64,000 nucleotides of DNA from Desmodesmus armatus (taxonomy: Eukaryota; Chlorophyta; Chlorophyceae; Sphaeropleales; Scenedesmaceae), in contig VIIQ02000070.1 of assembly GCA_007449985.2 (NCBI GenBank), positions 124,001 through 188,000 of the forward strand. Direction: 5' to 3'. Of this stretch, positions 48,001-57,458 are shown piece by piece. Below the pieces are notes generated by a model. It ran no database searches. It was not told where the DNA came from and saw nothing but the letters and a program-made list of their open reading frames with translations. Position numbers and translations under genes: made by a program. Every line of letters starts with the position of its first letter. The first letter of the stretch is position 1.

Positions 48001-51000
48001 CAGCTGCTGCGGTGGCGGTTGGGCCTGAGGCGGGACCTCAAAGCTTTGCTGGGGGGTGGGGCAGCAGCAGAAGATGAGGCGAAAAAGGGCAGCCACAAAA
48101 AGCAGCAGCAGCAGCAGGATGGAGAGGGTGATGAGGAGGAGGGTGGGGAGCAGGAGGATGCAGAGACCAAGCTGCTGGCGGAAATGGAGGCTATCAAAGA
48201 TGCAGCAGAGAAGAGGTGAGCAGATGTTTTTGAGACCAAGACATAATCTAGATATTCTAGATATTCCAGAGAAAGAGCTGCTGGCGAAATGGAGCCTATC
48301 AAAGATGCAGCAGAGAAGGGGTGAGCACAGTTTCATGCCTTTTTTGCATGGAGTCGCTACGCTGCCAATCGTGCTGGCTTAGCTGACAGGGGTCTGACAC
48401 ACTTCTACACCAAACAAAACGTGCATGTGGAGGTGGATGTGCGCATGTTGAAACTGAGGTGTCACATAACCCCGCCTCCCTGCACCCTGTCCGACTCTCA
48501 CACTTGCTTGAACCCCAATGTCTGCACACTGCACACCAATGTAATTACATAAATACATTTAATTATATGTAACTACATATATATTTATATGTAATTACAT
48601 AAATATATTTATAAATGCCGCCATTCACCACTTCCTGACTCCTCTCCAACACACTCCCTTCCCCCGCCACTCCCCCCCCCCACACACACGAAGGGTGCGC
48701 AAGGAGAAGCGGAAGCGGCGTGAGGTCAAGAAAAAGGCCAAGGTCCGCACAGCACAACTCCTAGCAGCCGAAGGCGGCGAGGACAACAGCGGCGCACCGG
48801 ACGACGAGCAGCTGTTCGGCCTGGGGGTGCTGGACGCCGCTGCTGCCGGCATCGCTGCCGATAAGGGTGGCAGCAGTAAGGCGGCGGCTGCGGCTGCTGC
48901 TGCTGCGTCGGTGCTGAAGAAGGTTTCGAGTGCGGCGGCGCCTGGGGCACGGGAGATGGAGATGCTTGAGGCGCCAGATGAGGATGAACTGGTAAGAAAT
49001 GTGTACTTTGGTGTAAATAGTCTCGCTGTGACGTTGGTTTCAGCAGTTGTTGGGTATGTCGTGATCAGTTTGCTTCTAGCCTGAAGTTCACCACGTTTGT
49101 TCCAGGGGTCACAAAGGCTATTTGTCAGCTCAACAATGCCAGCAGCACTGCAGAGCTAACTTCGTCGCTTAGCTTCATTGGCGTGGTTAGCTGAGTGTAG
49201 TTTGAAATTCCTGCCCCTGCCTTGACCTTGTCCCTGCTGCAGTGGAGTGATGATGACAGTGACGCGTCATCCCTTGACTCTGATGACGCTGCGTTGCACT
49301 ACGAAGCTGAACTGGAGGAGCAGCTGGACAATGCATACGCCTCATACCTGGAGCGCAAGGGTGAGTCAGTGTTGTGTTTGGTTCGTGAGGGGATTTCGTG
49401 CTTTGTTGTTGAGATGTTAGCGTGTTTGTGTGTGGTGGTGGTGGGGTGTGTGTGTGGGGGGGGGGGGGGCGGGCTGGCTGGCTGGTTTGTCGATACTAGT
49501 TGGCATGATGAAGCAGGTGACTGGCGTTATGTAGTAGGTGGCTGGGAGGGAGGTTGCACTACGAGGCTGAAATGGAGGAGCAGCTGGACAATGCATACGC
49601 ATCATACCTGGAGCGCAAGGGTAGGTTGGTTGAGTTGGTTGATTTGTGGGTTGGTCGGTTGATCAGCAACTCGTATGACGGTGGACGGTGAACGGTGGTG
49701 CTAAGCAGCCGTTGTGATTGGTTGTTTGGTTGGCCGCCTGGTTCAAACGCTAGTTTTGATGCTTGCCAGTCAACTACTAAGAGCTGTGTCACATGTACAA
49801 ACCACTACTGTTGTTGCCTTTGCTGTTGTTGTGTGCTCCTGCGTGGCTGTTCAGGTGTGAACTACGTCAACTCTGAAGCTTGTCAGTCTACTAACAATAT
49901 ATCAACAGCTGTATCACATCCCACTCCTGCTGTTGCTGTGTGCTGCTGCATGGCTGCTGCAGGTGTGCGTGATGCTGCTGCCAAGGAGAAGCGCCAGCGG
50001 CTGGGCAAGGGAGGGGAGCTGGTTGAAGGAGAGGAGGAGGACGGTGCTGCTGCTGCTGGTGCTGATGCCGGTGCTGCTGACTCAGAGTCAGACGACCCAG
50101 AGGAGGTGAGGAAAAGGTGGAGGGGTGTGCTGGCGCTGGTGCTGATGCTGGTGCTGATGTTAAGGTGGACGACCTTGCTCAGCTGAGGACGCAAAGGCGT
50201 GGATAAGGATCAGGAGCCTCCTCTCCGGGAGAGGATAGAGGGGTCCTCAGAGGGAGATGTAAGCATAAGCTATGCTACCGCACATTGCCAACCTGGCGCA
50301 TAATATAACAATATATATAATAATATATAATGTTAATTCACCTTGCATAGGGATTGCCATTTGTGTGTTACACTTTTTTCGGAGAGGGGGCAAAGCCACC
50401 AAACAACAAGTTGAAAAGGGAGAAAGCAACCAGGGGAAGGCCCCAAACACCGGCCCAGGGAGGGTGCGGTGGGCGCGCTGTTGTGTCAACAACAGCAAAA
50501 CGTGCCTTGCAAGAAGCACGGCAAGAGCTAAGCATGCCGTCGCAGTGCGCAAGCCCATGGTTCTGCAGGGCCTGAACCCTGGGTGCATCAGCTTTGCTGA
50601 TTAACGCATGGTAATACATTAACATGCTATTAATTCACCTTGCATAGGGATTGCCATAATAAAAAAGATGTGTTGAAGTTGTGTTGAAGGCCTGGTGAGC
50701 TACTAAGTGCACCAAGGCACCATAACAAGCATGCATGCATGCAGGTCAGCCGGGACAGCATACACGGCATATGCAGCACTTCGGGAGTGCCCATGAGTAA
50801 CTCCCCAGCCACCCAGCGAAAGGGAGAGAGTGTGACCTTAGCGTCACGCAAGCGTCATACAAACATAGGCAGACCTCTTACAGCCACAACTGTGGGCATG
50901 CAACTGTAAAATCACCAACCACCAGAAAAGGGGTCACCGCGTCAGACATGACGCTGAAGTTGGCAGCTTGGCCACTGAGAGGGCACTGCTGCGGCCGGCA

Positions 51001-54000
51001 GCTCTGCCATTGTTTGCATTGCATGTACTCCAAAGCAGAAGTGAGGTGTTGTCCCCAAAGCATGTCCCAACCAAGAAAACTGGCAGGCCACATGACACAA
51101 GGCAGCTAGTGGGGCTTGCAAGGAGCCGCCGTAGCATACCGCCCCCTACAGCGGGGACAGCAAAAACTGTGTCAAGGGATGGGACATCGTCACCAAGTGG
51201 CTAGCACATGCGCGGGTGACCGTATAGGACGATGTCCAGGCTGTTGTCGCCAGCAAACCGCAACGCGTGCCAGAGGCGCGCTGCCATAGCTGCTGCCTTA
51301 GCCGAATGGCCGCATCACTACAGCAAACGGCGGCTAGCCGAAACACGAACGGCCGCTGCAAAGGAGCGGGCGCAGACCCAAGTCCGGAGAGAATGTCAAG
51401 GCTGCTTTCGCCAGCACACCGCAACGCGAGTCAGAGGCGCGCTGCCATAGCCGCTGCCTGTGCCAAATGGCCGCATCACTCAAGCAACCGACGGCTAGCC
51501 GAGACATGCATGGCCGCTGCACATGAGCGGGCAAACCCAAGAAGGAACACATATCAGGTTGCTGTCTGCACACCGCAACGCGAGCCATAGGCGCGCTGCC
51601 ATAGTTGCTGCCTGAGCCACGGCCGCATCACTCAGCAGACGACAGCTAGTCTAAACACGTTTTTGCCGCAGCAAAGGAGCGGGCGGCAACCCAAAAGAGC
51701 GACATGACGGCACTGCTGCTGTTGCAAGCACACGCGCCCGGGGCGGTGGCATGGCTGCTGCCTGAGCGGCATTAGCAGCAACACTCCAGCAAAAGACAGC
51801 TAGCAGGGGCAAACGGTTGCATCACTGCTACAAGCCAAAGCCACCGTGCTCAATCCTGATAGCCATAATCCGCCAATGCTGGCTGGGCAGGTGGGCCTGC
51901 CCAGAAGGGCCTGCAATGAAGGTGGCATTTGGCAGGTACATGCTGTCTTTAGCCATCAACATCAACTCGTGAAACCACGGCTGAGCAGGCCAACAAGGAA
52001 CCACCACAGTGACAGTAGCACGGTCCTCCCGCACCTTCTGAGCTAGCTGCAGCAAGACACTGCTGTTGAAGGGCGGGCAGGCGTAGGCATTGTGCCCATG
52101 CCAAGGTTGCAGGAATGCATTCGCGCCAGAGCTGCCTGGGCAGCGGTGCATGCTGAAGAACAGCGGCAGCTGTGTGTTACTGTCAGCAGCAAACAGGTCT
52201 AGGGTGTGAGGGCCCCACAGGGTGTTGAGGGCGCAAAAGATGCGCGGGTGCAACTGGAAATCCCCATGGTCCACAAAGCGGGACGGGGCGTCAGCCAGAT
52301 TGGACTCAGAGGAGACCCGGACAACCTGAAGGTGCACATGCAGGCTGTCCAGCACCGCCCACAGCAGACGATACTCAGCCATAAGTGCTGCTGAACGCGA
52401 GGCAAACCTACCCAAAACACTCTGCGTAACAGTATTGTCTTCAAACAATCGCACAACCCTGTCTCGTACCAGTGGCGCGTAGGACAGCAAGGCATAGCGC
52501 ACAGCGCGCATTTCCTTCTGGTTGATGTGCATACATTGTTCCTCAACAGACCAACGACCAGAAGCTACTGAATCAGGGCTTTCAGCAAGGTCGGGAATCA
52601 CAGCGCCCCAGCCCAGGTCAGAAGCATCTACAAACAAGTCGATGGCAGCAGGCCTCAACCTGATAGGAGAGACTAGGTGCTGCTCAGGGATCTGACACCA
52701 CCACTCAAGGTCCCTGAAAGACTGCCGGGAGAGGCGCACATCGCCGCCCCAACCCTTGACACTGCTGCAATCATCGTACAGAGCACGCAAGAACAAATTG
52801 GCAGGCATGACAGCCAACCGAACAGACTGAGCATAACCACAGAAAGACGCCAGGTCGCGCTTGGGCACCAAGCGCTTGTTCAGCTTGGCTGAAACAATGA
52901 GGCCCTTGGCCAGGCGAGCCAGCCTGGCCACTTTGGCAGGGGGGACGGCAAAGGTGCCAGCCGCCAGGTCGACAGTGAGCCCTAGGTGCTCCAACTGCTG
53001 ACACGGCTGCCAAACTGACTTCTTTGGGTGCGGTGTGAAACCAAGCCAGTACATCAGGGACAGGATCCACTGAGCACCAGCAGCCGCACTCTCAGGGTCA
53101 GGGAACAAGAAAAGAAAATCGTCCAAGTATGGCAGCACACGACACCCTGTGCGTGCCAAGCCTCCAGAGGGGGAGGGGTACATGCAGCCAGGGGGAACCG
53201 GGGTGTGGAAAGGAGCGCGCAGGTGGGCAACAAAGGGGCGCGTAACCTTGGTGAAATAATAGGGAGAATTGTTCCAGCCAAAGGGGAGGCAATTGATCCT
53301 GTAATAGCAACTAGCAAACTCAAAACAAAAGTAGTCACGCGCAGAAGGGTGCAAAGGCACCTGGTAGAAAGCGTCCTGCATGTCCGCTTTCACCGCCCAA
53401 GCATTGGCAAGGTCGTAGCGCTGCAACATACGCAGCGTCTCAAAACGGCACTTGTGAGCAACATTAAACTTGTTGCTGTGCTTCAGGTTGACAACTAACC
53501 GCCAGGTCTCCCCTTTAGGCACGCAAAAGGCATTAGAACAGTGGTCAGGCCGGGCGTCCAACTGTGTTAACACCCCAAGCTTCACAAAACGAGGAGCCTC
53601 TGTGTGCAACCACCACTGCCGCTGAGAATGAGTAGACGGCAGGGGTTTCTTGTAGAAGGGGGGTGGGGGACGGCCCCCCCGCCACTCCACAGGCACACCA
53701 TGCTGCAACCAAGAAACGACTGTGGGGGAGGCCCCGATGGCGCGCCAATGACTGGCGCACCGACCCAAGCGCTGGGGCAAGGGTGTATCACAAGGAAAGG
53801 GGTGGGAGGGGGGGACCACCATCGCCACAAAAGAGAGAGGAACACAGGAGACACAGCACACTACAATGTGTGCCCACCCTAGGTTGCATGCAAGAAGCCA
53901 CCAGGGTGTACAGACAGGAAGCCAAAGGCTGGCACTTACGTGGGGGCCTAGACCCACTCCTGCCTGATGAGGCTCCTTTGCTTAGGGCCTGCCGGCTCCA

Positions 54001-57000
54001 GCGCTGCTGCTGGAGCCCTCATCGCCGCTGTACAGGGCGTTTGCTGTCACCAGGCACGTGGTCAGCAGGAGATTGCTGTCTGCGCCCTCCAGCAGCTCCT
54101 TGGGGTCTGCTGGCAGCTTCTCCCAGCCAAAGAGGGGCAGAACCACCCACTCTGCTGCTGGTGTGATCATCTGCCAAACCATGCCCAGGTACTCTGGCTG
54201 CTGCTGGATATCTCCAGCAGGTGACTGCAGGCTTACGTGCTGATTGATTAGCTGGCCTAGCTGCCAGGTCAGATGGGATGGCTCTCCTTGTGCCCGAAGC
54301 ATTGCTACTGCTGATCTGGCCACACCACGAGATGCCCTGCAGGCCTGCTTCCCGATCAGCTGTTCCGATGTTGACTCTCTGTGTTCAAAAGAGCGGAGTG
54401 CGGTGCAGCTCCGAAACTGGCTCTGGCACTGTGAGTGCCAAGAATGGGGTTGTTGAGATCGAGCCGGAGGCTAGAGTGTGTAACACTACAAAACGCTACC
54501 GAAGTAGCGAGTCGCGCTGTTGTGTCAACAACAGCAAAACGTGCCTTGCAAGAAGCACGGCAAGAGCTAAGCATGCCGTCGCAGTGCGCAAGCCCATGGT
54601 TCTGCAGGGCCTGAACCCTGGGTGCATCAGCTTTGCTGATTAACGCATGGTAATACATTAACATGCTAATAATAATATAAATAATAATGTATATGCGCAT
54701 CATAGGCTCAGGTTGCGTTCCCGTAACAGCGGGCCTTGCAGTTGCGGCTGGGTGGTAGGGACTGTAGTAACAGTGCCGCTGTTCCACCCAATTTGATTGT
54801 CACATCTAAAAACCTGACGAGTCCTTGCCCTGGCCCTGACCTGCCTGCGCCTGGTGCTTGCCCCCCTCCCCCTCCTTGCAATGTTGCAGTATGGTGCCTG
54901 GGTGGGAGCGCAGCCCTGAGGCGACTCTGGACAGCTGTACACCTAGTATTTGTTTAGGCTGACCTGCTTGCGCATGTTGCTCTTTCATTGCCAATGCAGT
55001 ATGGTGCCCGTCTGCAGCAGGAAGCAGAGGAGGCCTCAGAGGATGAGGCAGCAGCAGCAGCTGGGGCGGGAGGTGGGCTGCTGGTGCAGCTGGACACCTC
55101 CCGCGCAGGTGTGGCCAAGGGCGGGGCAGCAGCAGCAGCACAGTGGTTCGGCCAGGACCTATTTGAGGACCCAAATGTGGATGTCAGCAGTGACGAAGAA
55201 GAGGAGCAGCAGCAGCAGCAGCGGCAGCAGAAGATACAGCTCAAGCGGCAGAAAAAACAAGCGCCGGAGTCCGCAGCAGCAGTAGACACGGAGCAGCAGC
55301 AGCAGTCGTCCAAGCGGCAGAAAACCGGCGCGAATGCGAACGGTGTGGCCAACGGCAGCAGTGCGGGTTACGACAGCGGCAACAGCAGCGGTGAGGATCG
55401 CGGTAGTGACAGCGAAATCGGCGCGAGTGACAGCGAAGCGGAGCTGGACAGTGACGAGGAGGAGTTCAACGCACTGGATGATCACGCCAAGGCAGAAGTG
55501 CTGGCCCTCGCAAAGAAGATGCTGCGAAGGAAGGACAAGGACAGCATCGTGGAGGCAGCTTACAACCGGTGAGTAACGGTTTGTTACTTTTTCTGTGTTG
55601 ATCTGGCCATGGACATATAGCGCTGTGTACTTTATTTGGTATGAAGCTGTATGTTGCTCAGGAGAAGAGCAGTGCGTGTGCAGGGCCTTGTGGGTGTGTT
55701 CAGTTTGGTTTTCAAGGTCCGCTTCAAGCAGTGCCGCGTGGCTCACACATATCAGTGCATGGACGCAACTGCAGAATGCGTGTGGCCTCCTGCCAGCGGC
55801 TGTGCTCAAGATTGAACGGTCAGCACCTGCAGCTGCCGCTGCGGCTGCATACTGCTTGCGATTGTGGTTGGGCGCAGTAAGAAAACAACATGCTGGTCCC
55901 CTTTGCCGCAGGTATGCGTTCCACGATGACAAGCTGCCGCGCTGGTTTGCTGAAGATGAGAGCAGACACATGAGGCCGCTGCCGCAGGTGTGTGCGATAG
56001 GGGGGGGGGTGTACATGGGTGTGTGTGCGTGTTGTACGTCATAGGTACACAGTTCTGGTATTGAGGTAGAGCAGGCACGCGCACGCTCATCACAACATGT
56101 AGCGCAGGTCCATGCAGCCATGGACATCAGGAGCCACATACCCTGTGCTGACGGCAAATCTGTGCATCTCCTCGGACAAAGTAATCAATTTATTAACATT
56201 CACGCTGAGCAGGCACCTTCACACTCGTTACAATGCATGCAGACCATGCCATGTAGATTTGCTCACTGCCTATGAGTGGCCTTGAACACTAGCAGCTGCA
56301 TGCCCTGATCTCACAAGACGGTTGCCCCCCCCCCTTTCTGCCCTCCCCTGCCCCCTTGTCTGCCTCTCCCCCTCTCGCTGTGCCCCCCAGGTGACCAAGG
56401 AGGACATTGAGGCCGAGAAGGCTCGCCTGGCAGCCATTGACGCGCGGCCCATCAAGAAGGTGGCACAGGCCAAGGCGCGCAAGCAGAAGCGCCTGCAGGT
56501 GGGTGGAATGATGGGGATGTTTTGTGGGATTGGTAGATGGGTGGTGTGCTGACAACTCGTTTTCACTCTTGCCCTTCAGGACATACTCTGTCTTAGTCTT
56601 GTTTGCAGCAGTTGACGGCGCAGCAGGCGGCTGGCTAGGCTGAGGATGGGGGTCATGCTGCTGCCCCTTGAGCGGCCTGCCAGGCTTGAGCCTCATGCAT
56701 GCACTGTTGTGCAGCTGTTATGAGACCACTGACGACAAGCAGGTAGTCAACAGCTCGCCGTATCGAGCTGCCGCCCATGCTGACAGTGACTAACCTGTAC
56801 CTGATGTGTGTTGTTTGCTGTGTTTGCAACCACAGGTTCGCCTGGACGCGGCTCGTGCCAAGGCCACCAGCATTGCTGCCCAGGACGACGTGCCCATGTC
56901 CAGCAAGATGCGGGAGATAGAGAAGGTCTACGCAAAAGCCAAGGCAGGCAAAGGCGCCAAGGGCAAGGGCAAGGGTGGCAAGGCCGCAGGTGAGGCACAT

Positions 57001-57458
57001 AACGCATCTCAGCTATACAAGGGCCGTGTTCCATCACTTCGAATCAGCAGAAAATGCATTTGGACGGCACAAATGCATACTCAATTGAGGATACAGGCTA
57101 TTGAAGCTTACAGCTGGTGCGGGAGCCTGCCTTTGATAGCCTTGTTAGCTGTATACCTTTTTCTATGAGGTGTTGGTGATTATGTGGGACAGCCTGTCCT
57201 TTTGGAAAGGCAGCTAGGATCCTAGTCATGAACAGCCAAGAAGCACATATAGGCTACCCGCACAAACTGTACTCTTTAGCTTGCTCACACCAAAATGTGT
57301 TGCTGTTTGTCGACTGTTTCTCAGGCGGTCGCAAGGGCAAGGGCCCTCCACTGGACGGCCGTATGCGCAAGGACAAGCGGGGATTGGACAAGGCAGCAGC
57401 ACGCAAGAAGGGACCCAAGGGCAAGGGTGGTGTGCGCAAGAAGGGAGGCAGGCGCTGA
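42055..57458 (+). CDS. SPB1/FTSJ3-type rRNA 2'-O-methyltransferase (19 exons, 939 aa)
   Basis: Exons: 42055-42119, 42820-42917, 43829-43922, 44804-44942, 45366-45437, 45662-45742, 46048-46170, 46552-46640, 46995-47095, 47301-47419, 47977-48215, 48694-48991, 49243-49360, 49963-50105, 55000-55568, 55912-55987, 56391-56498, 56836-56989, 57325-57458. The phases close to 940 codons. The start [20 protein letters not shown] is diagnostic. The FtsJ domain has the SAM loop [15 protein letters not shown] and the catalytic residues K (RSRAAFKL), D (VLHDGAPN), K (GTFVTK) and E (SAEIFVVC). Acidic and Gln/Ala-rich stretches follow, then the Spb1 C-terminal region ([32 protein letters not shown]) and a basic tail. 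Known homologues are nucleolar and methylate large-subunit rRNA during pre-60S assembly. A retrotransposon fills intron 14. Several exons have partial copies. Confidence 0.95.
42375..42715. repeat. CAG/CAC/CAA microsatellite in SPB1 intron 1
   Basis: About 330 bp of interrupted CAGCAC, CAGCAG and CACCAG units lie between SPB1 exons 1 and 2. All six frames are artificially open here, so the frames are not genes. Confidence 0.95.
42945..43345. repeat. Direct repeat in SPB1 intron 2
   Basis: A segment with gctgagcaacccacaagggagccag and ggctcatgggg at about 42950-43025 recurs at 43262-43337 with few changes. It is non-coding and resembles the local tandem duplications around exons, but without exon sequence. 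Confidence 0.85.
43741..43818. repeat. Poly-C tracts before the SPB1 exon 3 acceptor
   Basis: Several C runs of 8 to 20 form the pyrimidine tract immediately upstream of the exon 3 acceptor at 43828. Confidence 0.9.
44110..44155 (+). repeat. Downstream copy of the SPB1 exon 3 end
   Basis: The exon 3 tail (GGTGTGGACCTGGCACCCATCAA ... GGGGAACCAG|GT) is repeated with two or three changes and its donor retained. Confidence 0.9.
44363..44629 (+). repeat. Two upstream copies of the SPB1 exon 4 start
   Basis: Copies at 44363-44420 and 44572-44629 repeat the acceptor (gtactgtgcag) and the codons for [18 protein letters not shown]. The first copy has an in-frame TAG at the Gln codon. Only the third, complete exon (44804) encodes the catalytic DGAPN. 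Confidence 0.95.
47692..47925 (+). repeat. Two upstream copies of the SPB1 exon 11 start
   Basis: Starts at about 47692 and 47864 (acceptor then GTCCTTGGCCGCAGTGAG or GTCCTCGGTCGCAGTGAG) precede the functional exon at 47977. CCACCATTGCTGCC-type filler lies between the copies. Confidence 0.9.
48275..48325 (+). repeat. Downstream copy of the SPB1 exon 11 end
   Basis: The tail CTGCTGGCGGAAATGGAGG ... GCAGCAGAGAAGAG|GTGAGCA is repeated with a one-base deletion and a shifted donor. Exon 11 is duplicated at both edges. Confidence 0.9.
48541..48618. repeat. AT-rich palindromic tract in SPB1 intron 11
   Basis: A 78-bp tract of ATTACATAAATA and TATATATTTATA elements is self-complementary and strikingly AT-rich against a GC-rich background. 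It may be a hairpin or a small insertion scar. Confidence 0.8.
49552..49620 (+). repeat. Downstream copy of the SPB1 exon 13 end
   Basis: The tail coding for [20 protein letters not shown] is repeated ([20 protein letters not shown]), ending AAGG|GT. It keeps frame and donor and shows few changes, so it is one of the youngest copies. Confidence 0.95.
50474..50657 (-). repeat. B1-A2 internal junction of the DIRS/PAT-like element
   Basis: A2 (50629-50474) repeats the outer A1 end at 54668-54513, and B1 (50657-50630) repeats the outer B2 end at 50360-50333. The two internal copies are directly adjacent, as expected from a circular intermediate. Confidence 0.9.
51229..51810. repeat. Four-copy tandem repeat, about 150-165 bp
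   Basis: Units containing gcgcgctgccatag, gctgcct and ggccgcatcact begin near 51229, 51395 and 51550, with a weaker fourth near 51708. They lie downstream of the reverse transcriptase frame inside the element. The recombinase gene would be expected near here but was not seen. Confidence 0.8.
51828..53957 (-). CDS. DIRS-type reverse transcriptase/RNase H polyprotein (about 709 codons)
   Basis: The frame is intact, but the first codon shown is GTG, so the true start is uncertain (an ATG lies inside, at MVVPPSHPF). Motifs in order: [48 protein letters not shown], the YLDD active site (about residue 274), a thumb-like GFTPHPKKS. RNase H follows with its four acidic positions: [38 protein letters not shown]. 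The C-terminal part (LDLFAADSN ... CPPFNSSV ... [12 protein letters not shown]) resembles the segment after RNase H in DIRS-like polyproteins. It would copy the element RNA. It is transcribed antisense to SPB1. Confidence 0.9.
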   Translation of the reverse strand: MGLGPHVSASLWLPVCTPWWLLACNLGWAHIVVCCVSCVPLSFVAMVVPPSHPFPCDTPLPQRLGRCASHWRAIGASPTVVSWLQHGVPVEWRGGRPPPPFYKKPLPSTHSQRQWWLHTEAPRFVKLGVLTQLDARPDHCSNAFCVPKGETWRLVVNLKHSNKFNVAHKCRFETLRMLQRYDLANAWAVKADMQDAFYQVPLHPSARDYFCFEFASCYYRINCLPFGWNNSPYYFTKVTRPFVAHLRAPFHTPVPPGCMYPSPSGGLARTGCRVLPYLDDFLFLFPDPESAAAGAQWILSLMYWLGFTPHPKKSVWQPCQQLEHLGLTVDLAAGTFAVPPAKVARLARLAKGLIVSAKLNKRLVPKRDLASFCGYAQSVRLAVMPANLFLRALYDDCSSVKGWGGDVRLSRQSFRDLEWWCQIPEQHLVSPIRLRPAAIDLFVDASDLGWGAVIPDLAESPDSVASGRWSVEEQCMHINQKEMRAVRYALLSYAPLVRDRVVRLFEDNTVTQSVLGRFASRSAALMAEYRLLWAVLDSLHVHLQVVRVSSESNLADAPSRFVDHGDFQLHPRIFCALNTLWGPHTLDLFAADSNTQLPLFFSMHRCPGSSGANAFLQPWHGHNAYACPPFNSSVLLQLAQKVREDRATVTVVVPCWPAQPWFHELMLMAKDSMYLPNATFIAGPSGQAHLPSQHWRIMAIRIEHGGFGL
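53982..54323 (-). CDS. Short upstream ORF of the DIRS/PAT-like element, possibly Gag remnant
   Basis: An open stretch of about 113 codons between A1 and the reverse transcriptase frame reads [20 protein letters not shown] and [20 protein letters not shown]. Its position is that of Gag in such elements. It is short, lacks zinc knuckles and has no clear ATG, so it may be a fragment. No function is claimed. Confidence 0.35.
   Translation of the reverse strand: MARSAVAMLRAQGEPSHLTWQLGQLINQHVSLQSPAGDIQQQPEYLGMVWQMITPAAEWVVLPLFGWEKLPADPKELLEGADSNLLLTTCLVTANALYSGDEGSSSSAGAGRP
54888..54915 (+). repeat. Upstream copy of the SPB1 exon 15 start
   Basis: The acceptor plus exon start (caatgttgcag|TATGGTGCC) recurs about 110 bp before the functional acceptor (ccaatgcag|TATGGTGCC at 55000). 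The copy diverges after some nine exon bases. Confidence 0.6.

Larger units (their letters stand above)
50333..54668 (-). mobile_element. DIRS/PAT-like retrotransposon in SPB1 intron 14
   Basis: Read on minus, the order is A1 (54668-54513), ORFs, B1 (50657-50630) abutting A2 (50629-50474), then B2 (50360-50333). The A copies are 156 bp and the B copies 28 bp; both pairs match over their whole length as far as I can read. This split-direct-repeat layout, together with a DIRS-type reverse transcriptase/RNase H and no integrase, identifies a PAT/Kangaroo-like element. The near-identical repeats and the intact 709-codon frame suggest recent insertion. No tyrosine recombinase was recognised, so it may depend on another copy. 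It lies antisense to SPB1 between exons 14 and 15, in AT-rich sequence, without a clear target duplication. Confidence 0.85.

Noticed and set aside
50660..51830. Tyrosine recombinase expected for the DIRS/PAT-like element
   Set aside because: I looked on both strands for Arg...His-x-x-Arg...Tyr patterns and found nothing convincing, only tandem repeats and short frames.
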